A DNA stretch of 64,000 bases from Pseudovirgaria hyperparasitica. Lineage: Eukaryota > Ascomycota > Dothideomycetes > Acrospermales > Acrospermaceae. The notes beneath the pieces were generated by a model. That model had not been told where the DNA came from. It saw only the letters and a program-made list of their open reading frames with translations, and ran no database searches. The translations under genes were made by a program, and so were the position numbers. The DNA lies in contig NW_022985560.1 of NCBI RefSeq assembly GCF_010093815.1, positions 989,501-1,053,500 on the forward strand. The letters run 5' to 3'. Below, in pieces: positions 10,710-22,471 of this stretch. Numbering within the stretch: the first letter of the stretch is position 1; every line of letters begins with the position of its first letter.

Positions 10710-11863
10710 ATGGCCCTCCGTGAAGCAGTGTCATCATTTCGCACTGCCTCACGAGCGGCTTTGCGACCACTGCCCCAGTATCACACTAATGCTCTTGCTG
10801 TGCGATACAACTCTACAGCAGCTCTCGATTCAGCATCAGAAGATCTCGAACCGTCATCCTCCTTTGGCGCGAGTGCACCTCAAGAGGACTTGGTGGCACA
10901 ATTTGACCCACTATCATGGAGTAGGGGAAGGAAAAAACAGCTTCCTCCGAGCAGGTTTGGCATCCACATTCGCGGCCGTTGGCTCGTGCTAATTCGGATC
11001 GTAGATACCGCTACCGACCCCCGAAGTACTATCGTGGACCTCTTCATCCCAATCAGCCGCCTCCTGAATCAGATCCAGCTTCTAGGGCATTTCGACCTGG
11101 TCCTTTCATGAAGACGCGTCTAGAACAGACTCACGAAGCGACTATAGCCGCAGACTACATGACTTTGGTATACCAGCATTATCCTCCAGGCACACGACCA
11201 TCAAAATCGGGACAACGGCTACGAGAGTGGGTTGGCGACTCTCCGTATTTTGAAAACCGACCTCTCAGAGCGCCTCGGGGAGGGACTACGCTTTCGCCGG
11301 TCCGAAAACCAATCACTTTCCGCAATGTCCCGCGCATTACGGGGGTCACTGTGCATTCATTTTGCAAAGACGGCATTAGCGAAAGCGCTTACATCCACGT
11401 TGCCAGTATGATCGTGCAGTCTGTTACAAATGTACGCTGTCAGACACACGAAAGCAGAACGACCGTCCAGCAATGGGCCTACAAGGCGCGCAGGACTGTA
11501 GCTGTAAAGGCGAAGCTAGATGTAGATGATGCACACGACTTCCTTGGCAAGACCATAGACATGGTGATGCCTAAGATCAAAGATTACAGTGGCGTTTCTG
11601 GGACGTCCGGTGATAGCTGTGGCAATATCAGCTTTGGGTTCACCCCGGAACAAGTTGCGTACTATCCCGAGGTAGAGGCGATTTTCGACCAGTAAGCATA
11701 CGTACCCCAATTGCCAGTGCCAATTACTGATAACCTTAGATATCCACCTCAGATGATTCCTGGCTTCCATGTTACAGTACACACATCGGCCGTCAACGAC
11801 CGAGATGCGCGCCTACTCTTAGAGGCATATGGCATTCCATTTTATGGTAAACATGTAAACTAA
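10710..11863 (+). CDS. mrpl7: mitochondrial large-subunit ribosomal protein uL5m (Mrpl7)
   Basis: Structural protein of the mitochondrial 54S subunit, central protuberance. Three exons: 10710-10954, 11005-11691, 11740-11863; 351 aa. The start at 10710 opens an arginine-rich, acid-poor presequence (MALREAVSSFRTASRAALR). Exon 2 begins RYRYRPPKYYRGPLHP, a hallmark of fungal Mrpl7, and continues with PITFRNVPRITGVTVHS, VVMPKIKDY-like and GTSGDSCGNISFG motifs of the L5 fold. The final exon gives YPPQMIPGFHVTVHTSA and RDARLLLEAYGIPFYGK. First intron: GTTTGG donor, GCTAAT branch and GTAG acceptor; without it the reading frame breaks. Length and domain order are normal for filamentous fungi. Confidence 0.95.
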
Positions 11864-12624
11864 GAGAGCATCACATCACTCTCATGTATATATTGTAACG
11901 AGAAACTGGGGCGAGTGACGGCACTCGCTCTTGGTCTGGTATGTAATAAAACTCTGAAAGCTTGTATGCCAACTATGAAATTGTCCTATGGTATCATGTT
12001 GCTTCTGTGTATACACAATGCTCAGCATTCTGAATGCTGATCTTGTGTCCGTCGTATCCAGCACCAAAAACCTACAGCATGTCTACAAGTCTCAATTTGG
12101 CGAGGGAGGCTTGCGTGCGGGCTTGGAGGCCTGGCGATGGAACTTTCCACCTTGTACATGTTTGCGCTATGCCAGACTCGGACGGAAAATGAATCACGTG
12201 CTGACGTGATGCGTCGCGTCAGTGGCGGATTAGGCAGCCCTCCATACAAAGAAATCTGGAAGGTCTTCACGAAAGTCTGGCGCCTTGGTAGTTTCTAGTA
12301 TTTATTAATGTTCAAATTATTTTGCTTCTATTTTGAATTTTATCATCTCATCGTCTCATCATAACCTCACATTTCTGGGTGCATCGTGTCCAATTCGTGG
12401 TCGCCACTCGCTCGTTTCCTCTAGTAGCGCGTCTCCGTATCGCCAATCGCTGCGGGACGATCGATTAGCCACGCCTAGGGGGGCGGCAAACGCATTATCT
12501 ATCATCTCATGTACGTTATAACCTTTGCGAGTTTTTGTCACAGCATCCGTCTCTCCTTCTCACATCTCTGGTCCTCAATCACAATCATTTGCTTCCCTCA
12601 GTCAGTCCTTCATAAATTCACACA
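11864..12624. other. intergenic, promoter side of rad16
   Basis: About 760 bases. Pyrimidine-rich stretches just before 12625 look like a fungal promoter and 5' leader. No gene is recognised. Confidence 0.5.
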
Positions 12625-15600
12625 ATGGCTCCCAGAGGCAGGCCACCAATGAATCGGAAAGATCCAAGTACGGCAACCCGCAACCCCACAACACAACACC
12701 ATGTTCTTGCCACTAATGCATTTGCAGCTTCCGCACACAAGTCTGAGCAGAACGCTGATACACTCATAACACGCTCTTCAAGATCCTTGCGCTCGTCATT
12801 GGCCCACACACCTCCAGATCCAGTCCATGACATCACCACCGGGCAGCGTCAAACAGGAACACCACGACTTAAGAGACACAATCGTAGATTCCTTAAAGAG
12901 GTTGCAATAGTCAATATGCGCAAGCCACAAGCTCAGTGCGTGGCAAATAGCACGTCAACAGCATCCGTAGACTCGAAAGCGTCATCCAGAGACACTTCAG
13001 CAGAGTATGAAACACCTGGCACAAGCATGTCGGTCACTCCTGCAATTCGCTCGAAACCTGGGCACCCGGTGGCTTTGGCCCAAGATTCAATGGGCGAAGA
13101 GACGGAAGCTGACCGCAGACTCGCCTTGGCACTCCAAGCGGAAGAATACGAAGTCGATATGTCAAAAGGCAAGAATCGGGCTGCTTCGAGCGCTGGCAAA
13201 GGCTTCATTGATGATTCCGAGGACGATGCACTCTCCGAAGCATTGTCCCTGGACAGCTCAGACTTTGAAACCATTACACCTCCTCGCAAAAGACAGAAGA
13301 CTAAGGCTCCCACCAAGAGTAAAGTTGTCCGGCGCGCCAGCAACAAAGCTCGTCAACTGTTAAGTTCCTACACCGATCTCGTCGATGAAGATGTGTCTGA
13401 AGAAGGCTCCGAGGACGAATTCATCCTCGATACGTCAGAAATTCTGGGCATTGCATCCGATGGAGATTCAGATGTACCCATCAGAGACTTGCTCCCTGAC
13501 CCTGCGATATTTGAAGACCTGAATGCCGGTCCCTCTCGTCCCAAGACTGCTGCTCGGATAGCTGCGAATAGCAAGAAGCGGGCGAAGAAAGCAGAGTCTA
13601 ACAGGCGCCTGCGAAAGTTTGCGCACATCCGTGATCGATGGGACCGAAAAAGGGCTATGAATCGGGATAGACTTGAAGAAGCGCATCCTAAACTTTTAAC
13701 CATGTGGCAAGATCTGGCAGACATTCCGGTCCTTAAACCTGTTGAAGCTACCCAACCTCCGTCTATCAACAGGAAGTTAAAATCTTTCCAGCTTGAAGGT
13801 CTCAATTGGATGATGAGACAAGAGAAGACACAATATAGAGGGGGACTTCTCGGTGACGAGATGGGAATGGGCAAGACCATTCAGGCCGTGTCGCTCATCA
13901 TGTCCGACTATCCGGCAAGGGCTCCTTCGTTGGTCGTGGTCCCACCTGTGGCTCTCATGCAGTGGTCCAATGAGATCGCTGAATACACGGACGGCACTCT
14001 GAAAGTTCTTGTGTTTCATGGTACAAACTCAAAAACCAAGAACATGTCCGTTAGAGAATTGAAAAAGTACGATGTCATCATTGTGTCCTACAACAGCCTC
14101 GAGTCAATGCACAGAAAGGAAACCAAGGGATGGACTCGTGGTGACGATATCATCAAAGAAGCATCTGCGCTGATGGCAATCAAGTTTCACAGACTGATTT
14201 TAGACGAGGCCCACAGCATCAAATCTCGTAATACTGGAGTCGCCAAAGCATGCTTCGCTCTTCAAGGTGACTACAAGTGGTGTTTATCTGGCACACCTGT
14301 ACAGAACCGCATCGGTGAATTCTTCTCTCTGCTCAGGTTCCTTGAAATTCGACCATTTGCCGATTACTTCTGCCGAAGTTGCGATTGCGAGCAACTTCAC
14401 TGGGCTCTTAACGATGAACACATGTGTCCTGCTTGCGACCATAGTGGTGCCGAACACGTGTCTATATTTAATCAAGAGCTCCTCAACCCCATAACTGGAG
14501 ATGTTGCGGCGCTCCGTTCAGACGCCATGGACAAACTTCACATGATAACTGCGCGCATGATGTTGCGGCGGATGAAACGCGATCATACTTCGTCCATGGA
14601 ACTACCACCAAAAGAGATAGTCATTCACAACGAATTCTTCGGCGAGATCGAGCGAGACTTTTCATCATCCATTATGACCAACACGACACGCAAGTTCGAT
14701 ACTTACGTTGCGCAGGGTGTCATGCTGAACAACTACGCCAACATCTTCGGTCTCATCATGCAGATGCGCCAGGTCGCAAACCATCCAGACCTTCTCCTGA
14801 AGAAACACAGTGAAGGTGGTCAGAATGTCCTGGTCTGCAACATTTGCGATGAACCGGCCGAGGAAGCTATTCGATCTCGGTGCCATCACGAGTTTTGCCG
14901 CTCCTGCATCAAGTCATACATTCAGTCCGCTGGCGATGATAGTCCTGACTGCCCACGTTGCCACATTGCACTTTCCATTGACCTTGAACAACCGGACATC
15001 GAGCAGGATGAAGACATGGTCAAAAAGTCGTCGATCATCAATCGCATCAAGATGGAAAACTGGACGTCGTCCAGCAAGATCGAGATGCTTGTATACGATC
15101 TGTACAAGTTGCGTAGCAAGAAGCAAACCCTGAAGTCCATTGTTTTCTCGCAGTTCACGTCCATGCTGCAGCTTATCGAGTGGCGACTTCGTCGTGCTGG
15201 TTTCAATACTGTGATGCTCGACGGATCTATGACACCTGCGCAGCGTCAGAAAAGCATCGAATATTTTATGAAAAACGCAGATGTGGAAGTCTTTCTAGTA
15301 TCGCTCAAAGCAGGTGGCGTGGCTCTCAACCTCACAGAAGCTTCTCGTGTGTTCATCGTGGATCCGTAAGTTATTCTAGTTGCTATCAGAACGGCGTGAG
15401 TGCTAATTTCAATTCAGTTGGTGGAACCCTGCTGCGGAATGGCAATCTGCTGATCGTTGCCACCGAATTGGACAAAAACGTCCATGTGTGATCACACGAC
15501 TAGTCATTGAAGATTCTGTCGAATCAAGGATGGTATTATTACAAGAGAAGAAAGCCGCTATGATTAGTGGTACCATCAATAATGACAAAGTCGCTATGGA

Positions 15601-15646
15601 CAAGCTGTCGCCAGAGGATTTGCAGTTCTTGTTTCGTGGCACTTGA
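12625..15646 (+). CDS. rad16: Rad16-type SNF2 ATPase with RING finger (nucleotide excision repair)
   Basis: Rad16 is the ATPase/E3 subunit that with Rad7 scans non-transcribed DNA for damage in global-genome repair. Two exons, 12625-15365 and 15418-15646, 989 aa; the 52-bp intron (GTAAGT...TTCAG) splits the codon in IVDP-WWNP. About 370 disordered acidic and basic residues precede the SNF2 core. Motif I is [13 protein letters not shown] (about residue 405), motif II LILDEAH (about 525), then [11 protein letters not shown]3HC4 RING finger ([20 protein letters not shown]) sits at about 737, inserted between the two helicase lobes as in Rad16. The C-terminal lobe has [27 protein letters not shown] and CHRIGQKRP. 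It could be another Rad5/Rad16-like factor, but the absence of a HIRAN domain and the layout favour Rad16. Confidence 0.93.
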
Positions 15647-17150
15647 AGAGCAATCCAACAGCGAAAACATGAATTTGAATTCTCGAATAACACTCGATGA
15701 TACGGACCGTGGGCAGCTAAAGCGCTTGGTACCAAACGCTTTGCTGACACAATTGTCGTGGCGCGCCTTGTAGCAACCTTAGCAACTACGCTAGTTGGTC
15801 AACCCACAGATACATCGAATTATGGCCTGGTCAACTTTGGGTCCTGTGTGGTATAACACACCCTTCAATCCCAGGTCACAGACAGGCAGCTGCAAGCCGA
15901 TACATCAGCATAAGGGAATCTGTTGATATTTGGACAAATCATGCATACAACCAATGCATGTTTTGAAGCTATCATATCGGTCTTTATGTCGTATGAAGGT
16001 GCGAAGTCTCCGATAGCACATTCTGTGTAGTGTTATCACGCTTATCAATATATACCGTGGCTCTGACTGGCTGTCTCTCCTCATGTCTTCCGGGTCGGTA
16101 CTTGCATGTATGATGTGCATCTTTTTCGCATAGCGAGTGAGTGTAGATTGTGGCGGTACATGATTTGTGTTGCGTTGGCTATTGATTCTTGACTTGTGTC
16201 TTTTGGTCCAATATAGCTGCGGTCCTTGTACGTCTGCACAGCCCTGCGATTTATGAGGAAAGTGGTAGCGGATGCGTAATTATGGAGCTGTCAATAGCCC
16301 AGGACTTTCTCTGGCGCGATTTCTCTCCCTACATATCGTAGATATATCTTAGACCTCGAAGGCTGTATACCCTCTGAGATCTATTCATGATGAATGCTAC
16401 GGACTGGCAGTCTGAGATTAATACGTTACATAAGCCCACAGAGCGCTCATTTGGGGTACAGGGGTCGTTTAGAAACACCCACATGTAAAGCCTACAGGTC
16501 ATCGAAGCTTTCCCCCTGATTGCCCTCTTGTGTTCTTTCGAATGTTAGATCCAGGTATCAGAGCTCGACTATGTTTCCCCCATCCTGCTGCTTCTATCAA
16601 GAGTTCCTGTGTAGCCGCCCCATTGAGGCTCGCAGTCCCTAGCCTATTTCTAGATTGAATGACTAGTACCTTTATACTCTTCGCTCCCTTATTTTCATCG
16701 TGATAGGCCAAGTTATCTCTGGTGACTGCCAACTGGGCGGTCTTCGCCGCCGAATCGGGACTAGCAACTGGCCTGCTCAAAACCTCACTTCCATAGTCTC
16801 TGTCTCCTATCAATGATATATCCTATAATTCTATTGAAATGATCTTGTTACTCTATAGAATTACTCTTCGGGCCGTACTCTGGGGTATCAGAGGTGGAAG
16901 AGTGAAGCCTGCAGCAGTCTATGCCTATTTAGGCCAGATAGCGACTTTGACCAGCTAGTAAGTTACTCACTCCGAAGAAATGGGTGAAACGCCCCATCCG
17001 ATCACTGCTGCCTGTTACTCCAATCGACTGCAATTTCCGCTAACTCTACTCCGATCAGGCGCTGAATCCTGCCATCATCAACATGCATCACCATTAGTAT
17101 TTCCATCTTATTTCACACGTTATGCCACCGGGCTGTGCGTGATCGATATT
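15647..17150. other. intergenic, no gene recognised
   Basis: About 1.5 kb between rad16 and the kinase-like gene. Short frames at 15905-16120 and 16499-16813 on the minus strand lack motifs or splice support. A frame open upstream of 17151 is treated as 5' untranslated. Confidence 0.5.
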
Positions 17151-19210
17151 ATGATGGGTGTAATCAAAGTCGCAACTCCGAAAACGGCTCTTACAGAAGA
17201 AGAGGCACTGGATACTGATGCTGACATAACCCCTAAGCTCTATAGTTTACAAAACACCATCAAATTCAAAGATGCACTCAATTTGCGCCGCTCAGAAATC
17301 GAGAATCTCATTCATCGCCATCTAGGTATATCACAGTCCGATTTTGTGCTGAGCGAACGTGCGGAATGGATATGTGGCAGCTTCAATATCTGTCTGCCAA
17401 TCCATATCAGCAGCACTCACCATCTGAAGCTTCCCCAAAGGGCTCTCATTCGCTTTCCGCTTCCCTTCGGTGTTGGAGAGACCTTTGATCCCGGGAATGC
17501 TGATGAAAAGCTACGTTGCGAAGCAGCGACATATATTTGGCTGCAGAGCAACTGCCCTACTATACCTATCCCTCGCTTGTTAGGGATGGGGTTTCCAGGA
17601 ATGCAGTCGGTACTTATCTATCCAACCTAGTGAATGCTAATAGCCATGTGTTGACGAATGGACTTTCAGTTTACAGCGATCGAAAATGAATCCCTATGGA
17701 ACCGCATTGTTTGGTATGTGCGACGCAGCTTAACATGGATGCACGGGAGCACGCTTCCACCTTACTTCGCCCACCAACGCAACTGCCTCTTCGATCATGG
17801 CTATCTGCTCATGGAATACGTGGAAGAAGGTAGAATGCTCTCTTCTAGCTGGGCTAAACATCGTGGGGACGAAAACCGGCAAGGCAATCTCTATCGCAGC
17901 CTCGCCAAAATCATGCTCAGTCTGGCGAGCGTACCACTCCCTCGCATTGGCTCTTGGACAATGGACGACCGAGGTGTTATCTCGCTAACGAATCGCCCGC
18001 TTCTGGACCTCACACTTCTATGGAGTAGACACCGCATTCCGACAGACATACCAAGAGTAGGTAAAACCCTTCTTAAATCTCAAGGAATGTGGGACGTCTG
18101 ATATCATTGCTCTCCTACTAATACTGAGTCATTTAGAACATGACTTATTCTTCCACGCAGCCGTTTGTTCACGACCTGCTTACTCTGCAGGACACTCGCA
18201 TGCGCTACCAGCTAAACTCCATCCTCAGTATTACTGACGGCTTATACCAACTTTCAGCGCTTACGGCCTTGCGAAGCCTGATTTCTCGGTTCTGGGACCA
18301 CCACACACGCAATGGTCCCTTCGTTCTTACCCTGGCTGACTTACATCAAAGCAATATTCTTGTCGACGACGAATGGAACATTACGCGATTGATTGACTTT
18401 GAGTTTGCGCCTGTTCGTCCTGTGCAGATGAATCATGTGCCGTATTGGCTTAGTGACAAAGGCGTCGATCAACTCGCCGGGCCGGACCTTGATGAATACA
18501 AAGCCCTCTACGATGAGTTCCTTACCGTTCTTGAAAGAGAGGAAATTGAGGGACAGCATTCCAGCATGTACAGTCAAAAGCTGCGCGAGGATTGGGATAC
18601 AGGGAGGCTTTGGTTCTCCATGGCGTTAGGTAGCATCAATGCGTTTCCGGCGATTTTTGAACAGCATCTCCAGCCGAAGTTTTACACGGAGTTTGAAATG
18701 GACCCTGAGGGAAAAGCATTAGCGAACCTTTGGGATACAAACGTTTTCGACTTTATAGACAAGAAGCTTGAAGACCAGAAAAGGTACAAGGAAGAAGTCC
18801 ACAAAATCTTCGCTGAGATTGGATTTGTTTGTGAGGGTGAGGAGACGGAGGGCGCTGCGAATGCGGAAGGTCAAGAAAAGACCGAGACCGGGGCTTGTAA
18901 GAGCGAGGAGGAGAAGGAGGTCACTGTGAATGTAGAATATCAAGAGAAGACTGTGACGGGCACTTGTAAGAGTGGGGAAGAGGTTGCTGTGATTACAGAA
19001 GAGCAAGGGAGGACCGCGACTGAGGTTGGTGAGATCAAGTCAGAGATCACTGTGAGTGTAGTAGATCAAGGTGAGACTGCGATGAAGGCTTGTGAGAGTG
19101 CGGAAGACGTTGCTGCAAATGGTGAAGACCGGGGCGAGACTGGACCGAGTGCTTGTGAAAGTGACTCGGAGATCGCAGTGAGCGTAGCAAGAGATCAAGG
19201 AGAGTCCTAA
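17151..19210 (+). CDS. aminoglycoside phosphotransferase-like (APH family) kinase with repeat tail
   Basis: Member of the fungal expansion of APH/choline-kinase-fold proteins; substrates are generally unknown. Three exons: 17151-17609, 17670-18056, 18137-19210; 639 aa, introns 60 and 80 bp in phase 0. Start at 17151 is the first of two Mets (MMGVIK). The N-lobe includes ALIRFPLPFGVGE and CEAATYIWLQSNCP-IPIPRLLG. The C-lobe carries the catalytic/Brenner-type motif LADLHQSNILVDDEWNITRL followed by IDFEFAPVRPVQ (metal-binding Asp). In family terms the usual HxDxxxxN is LxDLHQSN, normal for these fungal forms. After the kinase domain the last about 125 residues are an acidic, low-complexity tail made of about five imperfect 21-24 residue repeats. 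No secretion signal. Confidence 0.78.
18868..19207 (+). repeat. imperfect coding tandem repeats, about 63-72 bp unit
   Basis: Inside the kinase-like gene, five diverged units begin with Q(E/G)(K/R/E)T and contain (T/A)C(K/E)S followed by an acidic V-rich stretch: QEKTETGACKSEEE, QEKTVTGTCKSGEE, QGRTATEV, QGETAMKACESAED, RGETGPSACESDSE. All keep the reading frame. Confidence 0.7.
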
Positions 19211-19701
19211 TCTTGGAATCAACCATCGTATGGAGAACTATATACATATACCTAGAGACCATTTACTTCGTTATCATCAGACATTCCACGACAGCTTGGA
19301 GACGAAGTTATAAAAGCATAATAAAGACATGCCTTCATAATCCAATGCTCGTCAAAATGAGTTTCTGAGTCCCATTCTGGGAGCTGTTTGTTAAATGTTA
19401 TATACAGATGTGTTATAGATGATACTGACCACATATTTAGGCTCTATGTCTGGGCGTGGGACTTTGTGAAACTGGAAATCGGTGATCTGATGCATGGATG
19501 CATTCCTTCGTTCTCAGAGCTTCAGATCAATATTTCTCAAGCCATCGTCCCTCCGGCTCTCCAAATAGTGCACCGGAACAATGTTGCTTTCATAAAACTG
19601 TCTCTATTTCATTCTCTTAGTGTACATGTGCCTGAAGAATAATGCAAGTGTCTCACTACGAACATGATTGAACTAAATTGAGATTGCCGCGGCTCTACCT
19701 T
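19211..19701. other. intergenic, no gene recognised
   Basis: About 490 bases between the convergent kinase-like gene and the small membrane protein gene. Nothing further seen. Confidence 0.45.
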
Positions 19702-20077
19702 TCATCCGAAGAGCCTGGAAGACCGTTGCTCTGAAATCTCGACAAACTTTCTCCACCCCTCTAAGTGGTCCGGTTCTCCTTTAGGAACCCCGTCCGGTCG
19801 AGGGGGCGCGTCTGCAGACTGTCGCACCCCTGAAACTCTCTGCTTACACTTGACCCACTCTACAGTTGAGTTAAGACTGTTTGGCTCTGGTGGTGGCTCT
19901 TCGCTGCAAACAGCAAGACCGACGAAGATCCCAACAGCCTGAAGCCGTTAGAAATGTTAATAAAAGCTAGTAGCGACTTTCAAATAGACTCACGAACGAG
20001 ATCAAGCCGGTACATAATACAAGTGGGGCTCCTCCTTGCTGGTAAAGACGTATCCAGGCGCTGGTTGGGTCGCTCAT
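19702..20077 (-). CDS. small single-pass membrane protein, 106 aa
   Basis: Not recognised. Two exons, 20077..19994 and 19938..19702, joined by a clean 55-bp intron (GTGAGT donor, CTAACGG branch, TTCAG acceptor) in phase 0. Translation starts MSDPTSAWIRLYQQGGAPL and runs through a hydrophobic segment spanning the splice junction (LVLCTGLISF-AVGIFVGLAVC, residues about 19-39), giving a likely transmembrane helix. It continues with a Pro/Glu/Ser-rich hydrophilic tail ending EQRSSRLFG. The hydrophobic helix exists only after splicing, which supports the model. Topology suggests a short N-terminus and an ~65-residue tail. Function unknown; could also be a tail of a larger gene, but the ATG context and stop are consistent with a complete small gene. 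Confidence 0.55.
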
Positions 20078-21633
20078 TTTGTGGACAGATGGGAATATGT
20101 GTGACTTGGAGATCATGTATCATATTGAGGTAGAACTCGAATCTTTGTAGTTTAAATAAGTGAGTCGAATAACAAGTCACATAATCGAAGAATACCTTGT
20201 GAAAGGTCTGGTGCCGTAAGAAGTTCCTTCACAGCCGCGATATGAGTGCGTGTTATTGAATGTAGTGATGCTACTCGTAGTATGCACAATGCATATATTA
20301 GATTCACGACAGCTTTCCAGTCTTCCCGGGTGGGATCGTCGAAGTATTCGGACAATGTTGTAGAAGAAGTATATTGATGCATCACTGCCACACAAGCTAT
20401 ATATGTCTACATCACAACAAAATGGGTTCGATATACTACTTGTGGGAAATAAGAATGGTTGCGCATGCCCCAAAAATAGAGTCAGATCATGAGGTTGAAA
20501 CATAGAACGAGCGTGTTAACAGAATTTAACCAAGGGTTCACAGGTATTCACCAAGGTCTTTAAGCACGATTACGCAAGAAGCTTCATAGTATCCGGTGTA
20601 TCGGTACTACAAGACACAGAAACTTGACTTGCATTTTATAAGATGAAGATATATAAGCTCGCAAGTGAACTTTAAACACAATGGTGAATCGGCTACTAGA
20701 CAAGATATCATTAGTCATGTTCCACATCGAGCTCATGTGTACGATGTTCAACTACTGGCAAGAAAGGTTCATTTCACATGCCGCCTAATGAATATCGCAC
20801 CTTCCTCTACACAGGGTCAGCTCTAAATAATAGGATCATTCTATAGTTGCCTCTGTGTATGACTGACGATTATGTCGTAGCCTGCTATATATCTTTCCTC
20901 AGCGTGCTATATATGCCATATATCCGAGCATGTTATGGATTTAGGAATATATGATCTTTGAGCATATTCTCTTAGCTACAATCTTAAAATAGTGAGCAGG
21001 CCCTAATGACAGAACATGGAATGGCCCAATATTAATGGTAACCTTGTCAGAGATGGCAGATACTTCTGAGCTCGTGCCCAGGTCAATCACAGTGTGCAAT
21101 GACGTCATCTCTGTGTTCAACATAAAAAAGGGGAAACGCAACAGAGACCGCGCAAAACTTGAAGACGATGTACATCGAAGTAGTCAAACATTTTCTATGC
21201 AACAAATTAGACTTAAGCCTTTCTCTATGCAGGTTTATAAAAAGGAGATTGCTCGTACTCTTAATCGTCTTGCTTGATGACAGCAAATTTCGCTCTGTCA
21301 ACATGAATGACCTGAGTGAGAATGGCCTTCAGAATCATAGTACATTCAGAACACAATGCTGCAGTAATGGTTCAGGATCATTTTCAAAGGGGAACCCCAG
21401 CTTCATAGCTCCAGATCAGGTAGTATGTTATGCGTATGCGGGGAAACGGAAACTATACGCAGTTAGGCAAGCTCGCGTCTGCCCGAGGTCATCCAAACTT
21501 TGATTCCGATGCTTATATAGACATCCTATCTCATCACACTGACTCCACTCTTTTGTCTCTGCGCTACTCTTCGTCCCAGTCTGTATCTGATCACACAACG
21601 AAACACCCCGATTCTACCAATCCTCCCGCAGCC
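20078..21633. other. intergenic with one unsupported open frame
   Basis: About 1.55 kb. A minus-strand frame at 20152-20391 (MAVMHQYTSSTTLSEYFDD) is open for 79 codons but I see no family motif and no partner exon. At 20880-20960 the motif TGCTATATA recurs in an AT-rich patch. Otherwise nothing. Confidence 0.4.
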
Positions 21634-22129
21634 ATGGCCTCTAATAACAATAACAGCATATCCCCCCTCATCAAGGTCCATCCCCTCCCTTTTCCCATCA
21701 CACACCCTACTAACCCCACCCCCGTAGCCTCTCGCCACGCTCGCAGGCTGGACCTTCGTGCAGCAAATCTGGATGCACACCACCCGCATCCAGGCAATCG
21801 GCAGATACAACATCAGCATGGACCCCTCTATCAATGACGCCGAGCTCGCCACCAAAGTGCCCATCGAGTACCGGCGCGTCGCAAACAACTACAACCACCT
21901 GCACGAGCAGCCGACGGTGTTCTATGCCGTCACGCTGGCACTGGCGCTCGTGCGTGATGACAGTGTGTATACGCTTGCGGGTGTCTGGGGTTATGTTGCG
22001 GTGCGAGTTGTGCATTCGTTGTATCAGAGCTTGGCGAATCGCATCATGACTAGGTTTAGGATCTTTGCGGCTGGGTCTGTCGTGTTGGGCGCGTTGACAG
22101 GGAGGTTGGCAGTTTTGGCGTTTGCGTAG
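21634..22129 (+). CDS. MAPEG-family membrane protein
   Basis: MAPEG proteins are small membrane enzymes related to microsomal glutathione transferases. Two exons, 21634-21675 and 21728-22129, 147 aa, with a 52-bp intron (donor GTCCAT, CTAAC branch, CGTAG acceptor). Exon 1 is only 14 codons (MASNNNNSISPLIK). Exon 2 continues PLATLAGWTFVQQIWMH, an NYNHLHEQPTVFYAVTLALAL segment and VWGYVAVRVVHSLYQ, the region that normally carries the family's E-Q-P-x-x-F and R-x-x-H-S motifs. The usual four hydrophobic helices are visible, though the first is short. Coding composition flips from C-rich to G-rich about halfway through exon 2. Substrate unknown. Confidence is good for the family. Confidence 0.85.
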
Positions 22130-22279
22130 ATTGTGGTTGTTTTGAGGTGGTGGAGAGGGTGTTGGAGATGCGCTCCCGGTAACTGTTTTCTCAACCATTA
22201 GAATTAAGATCGTAAAGTCTGTAGATATATAGCTACCTTGAGATGGCGACGGCAAAGCGCATAGTTCGCACCAATCCGA

Positions 22280-22471
22280 CTATTCTGATATCCCGCTGAA
22301 TTCATTCAGTTCGTCTTGGTCAACCAATTCTGATTCGGATTCTAGGAGTCGCGTGCCTTGACTTGTCGCACAATATGATGGCTCATTCTTGATTGCTGTG
22401 ATAGGAGCGCTAATTAGATCTGCTCCCAAAATGCTGCTTGCGAATAGGAGCAGCCAGGATTGGAAGTACAT
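22280..22471 (-). CDS. possible small secreted peptide, 63 aa
   Basis: Not recognised. A complete 63-codon frame begins MYFQSWLLLFASSILGADLISA, an apparent signal peptide with an Ala-x-x-Ser-Ala-type cleavage area, followed by about 40 hydrophilic residues with one Cys and an acidic end (DELNEFSGISE). It converges on the MAPEG gene. A chance frame cannot be excluded and there may be further exons; no neighbour or motif supports a role. Confidence 0.3.
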   Translation of the reverse strand: MYFQSWLLLFASSILGADLISAPITAIKNEPSYCATSQGTRLLESESELVDQDELNEFSGISE

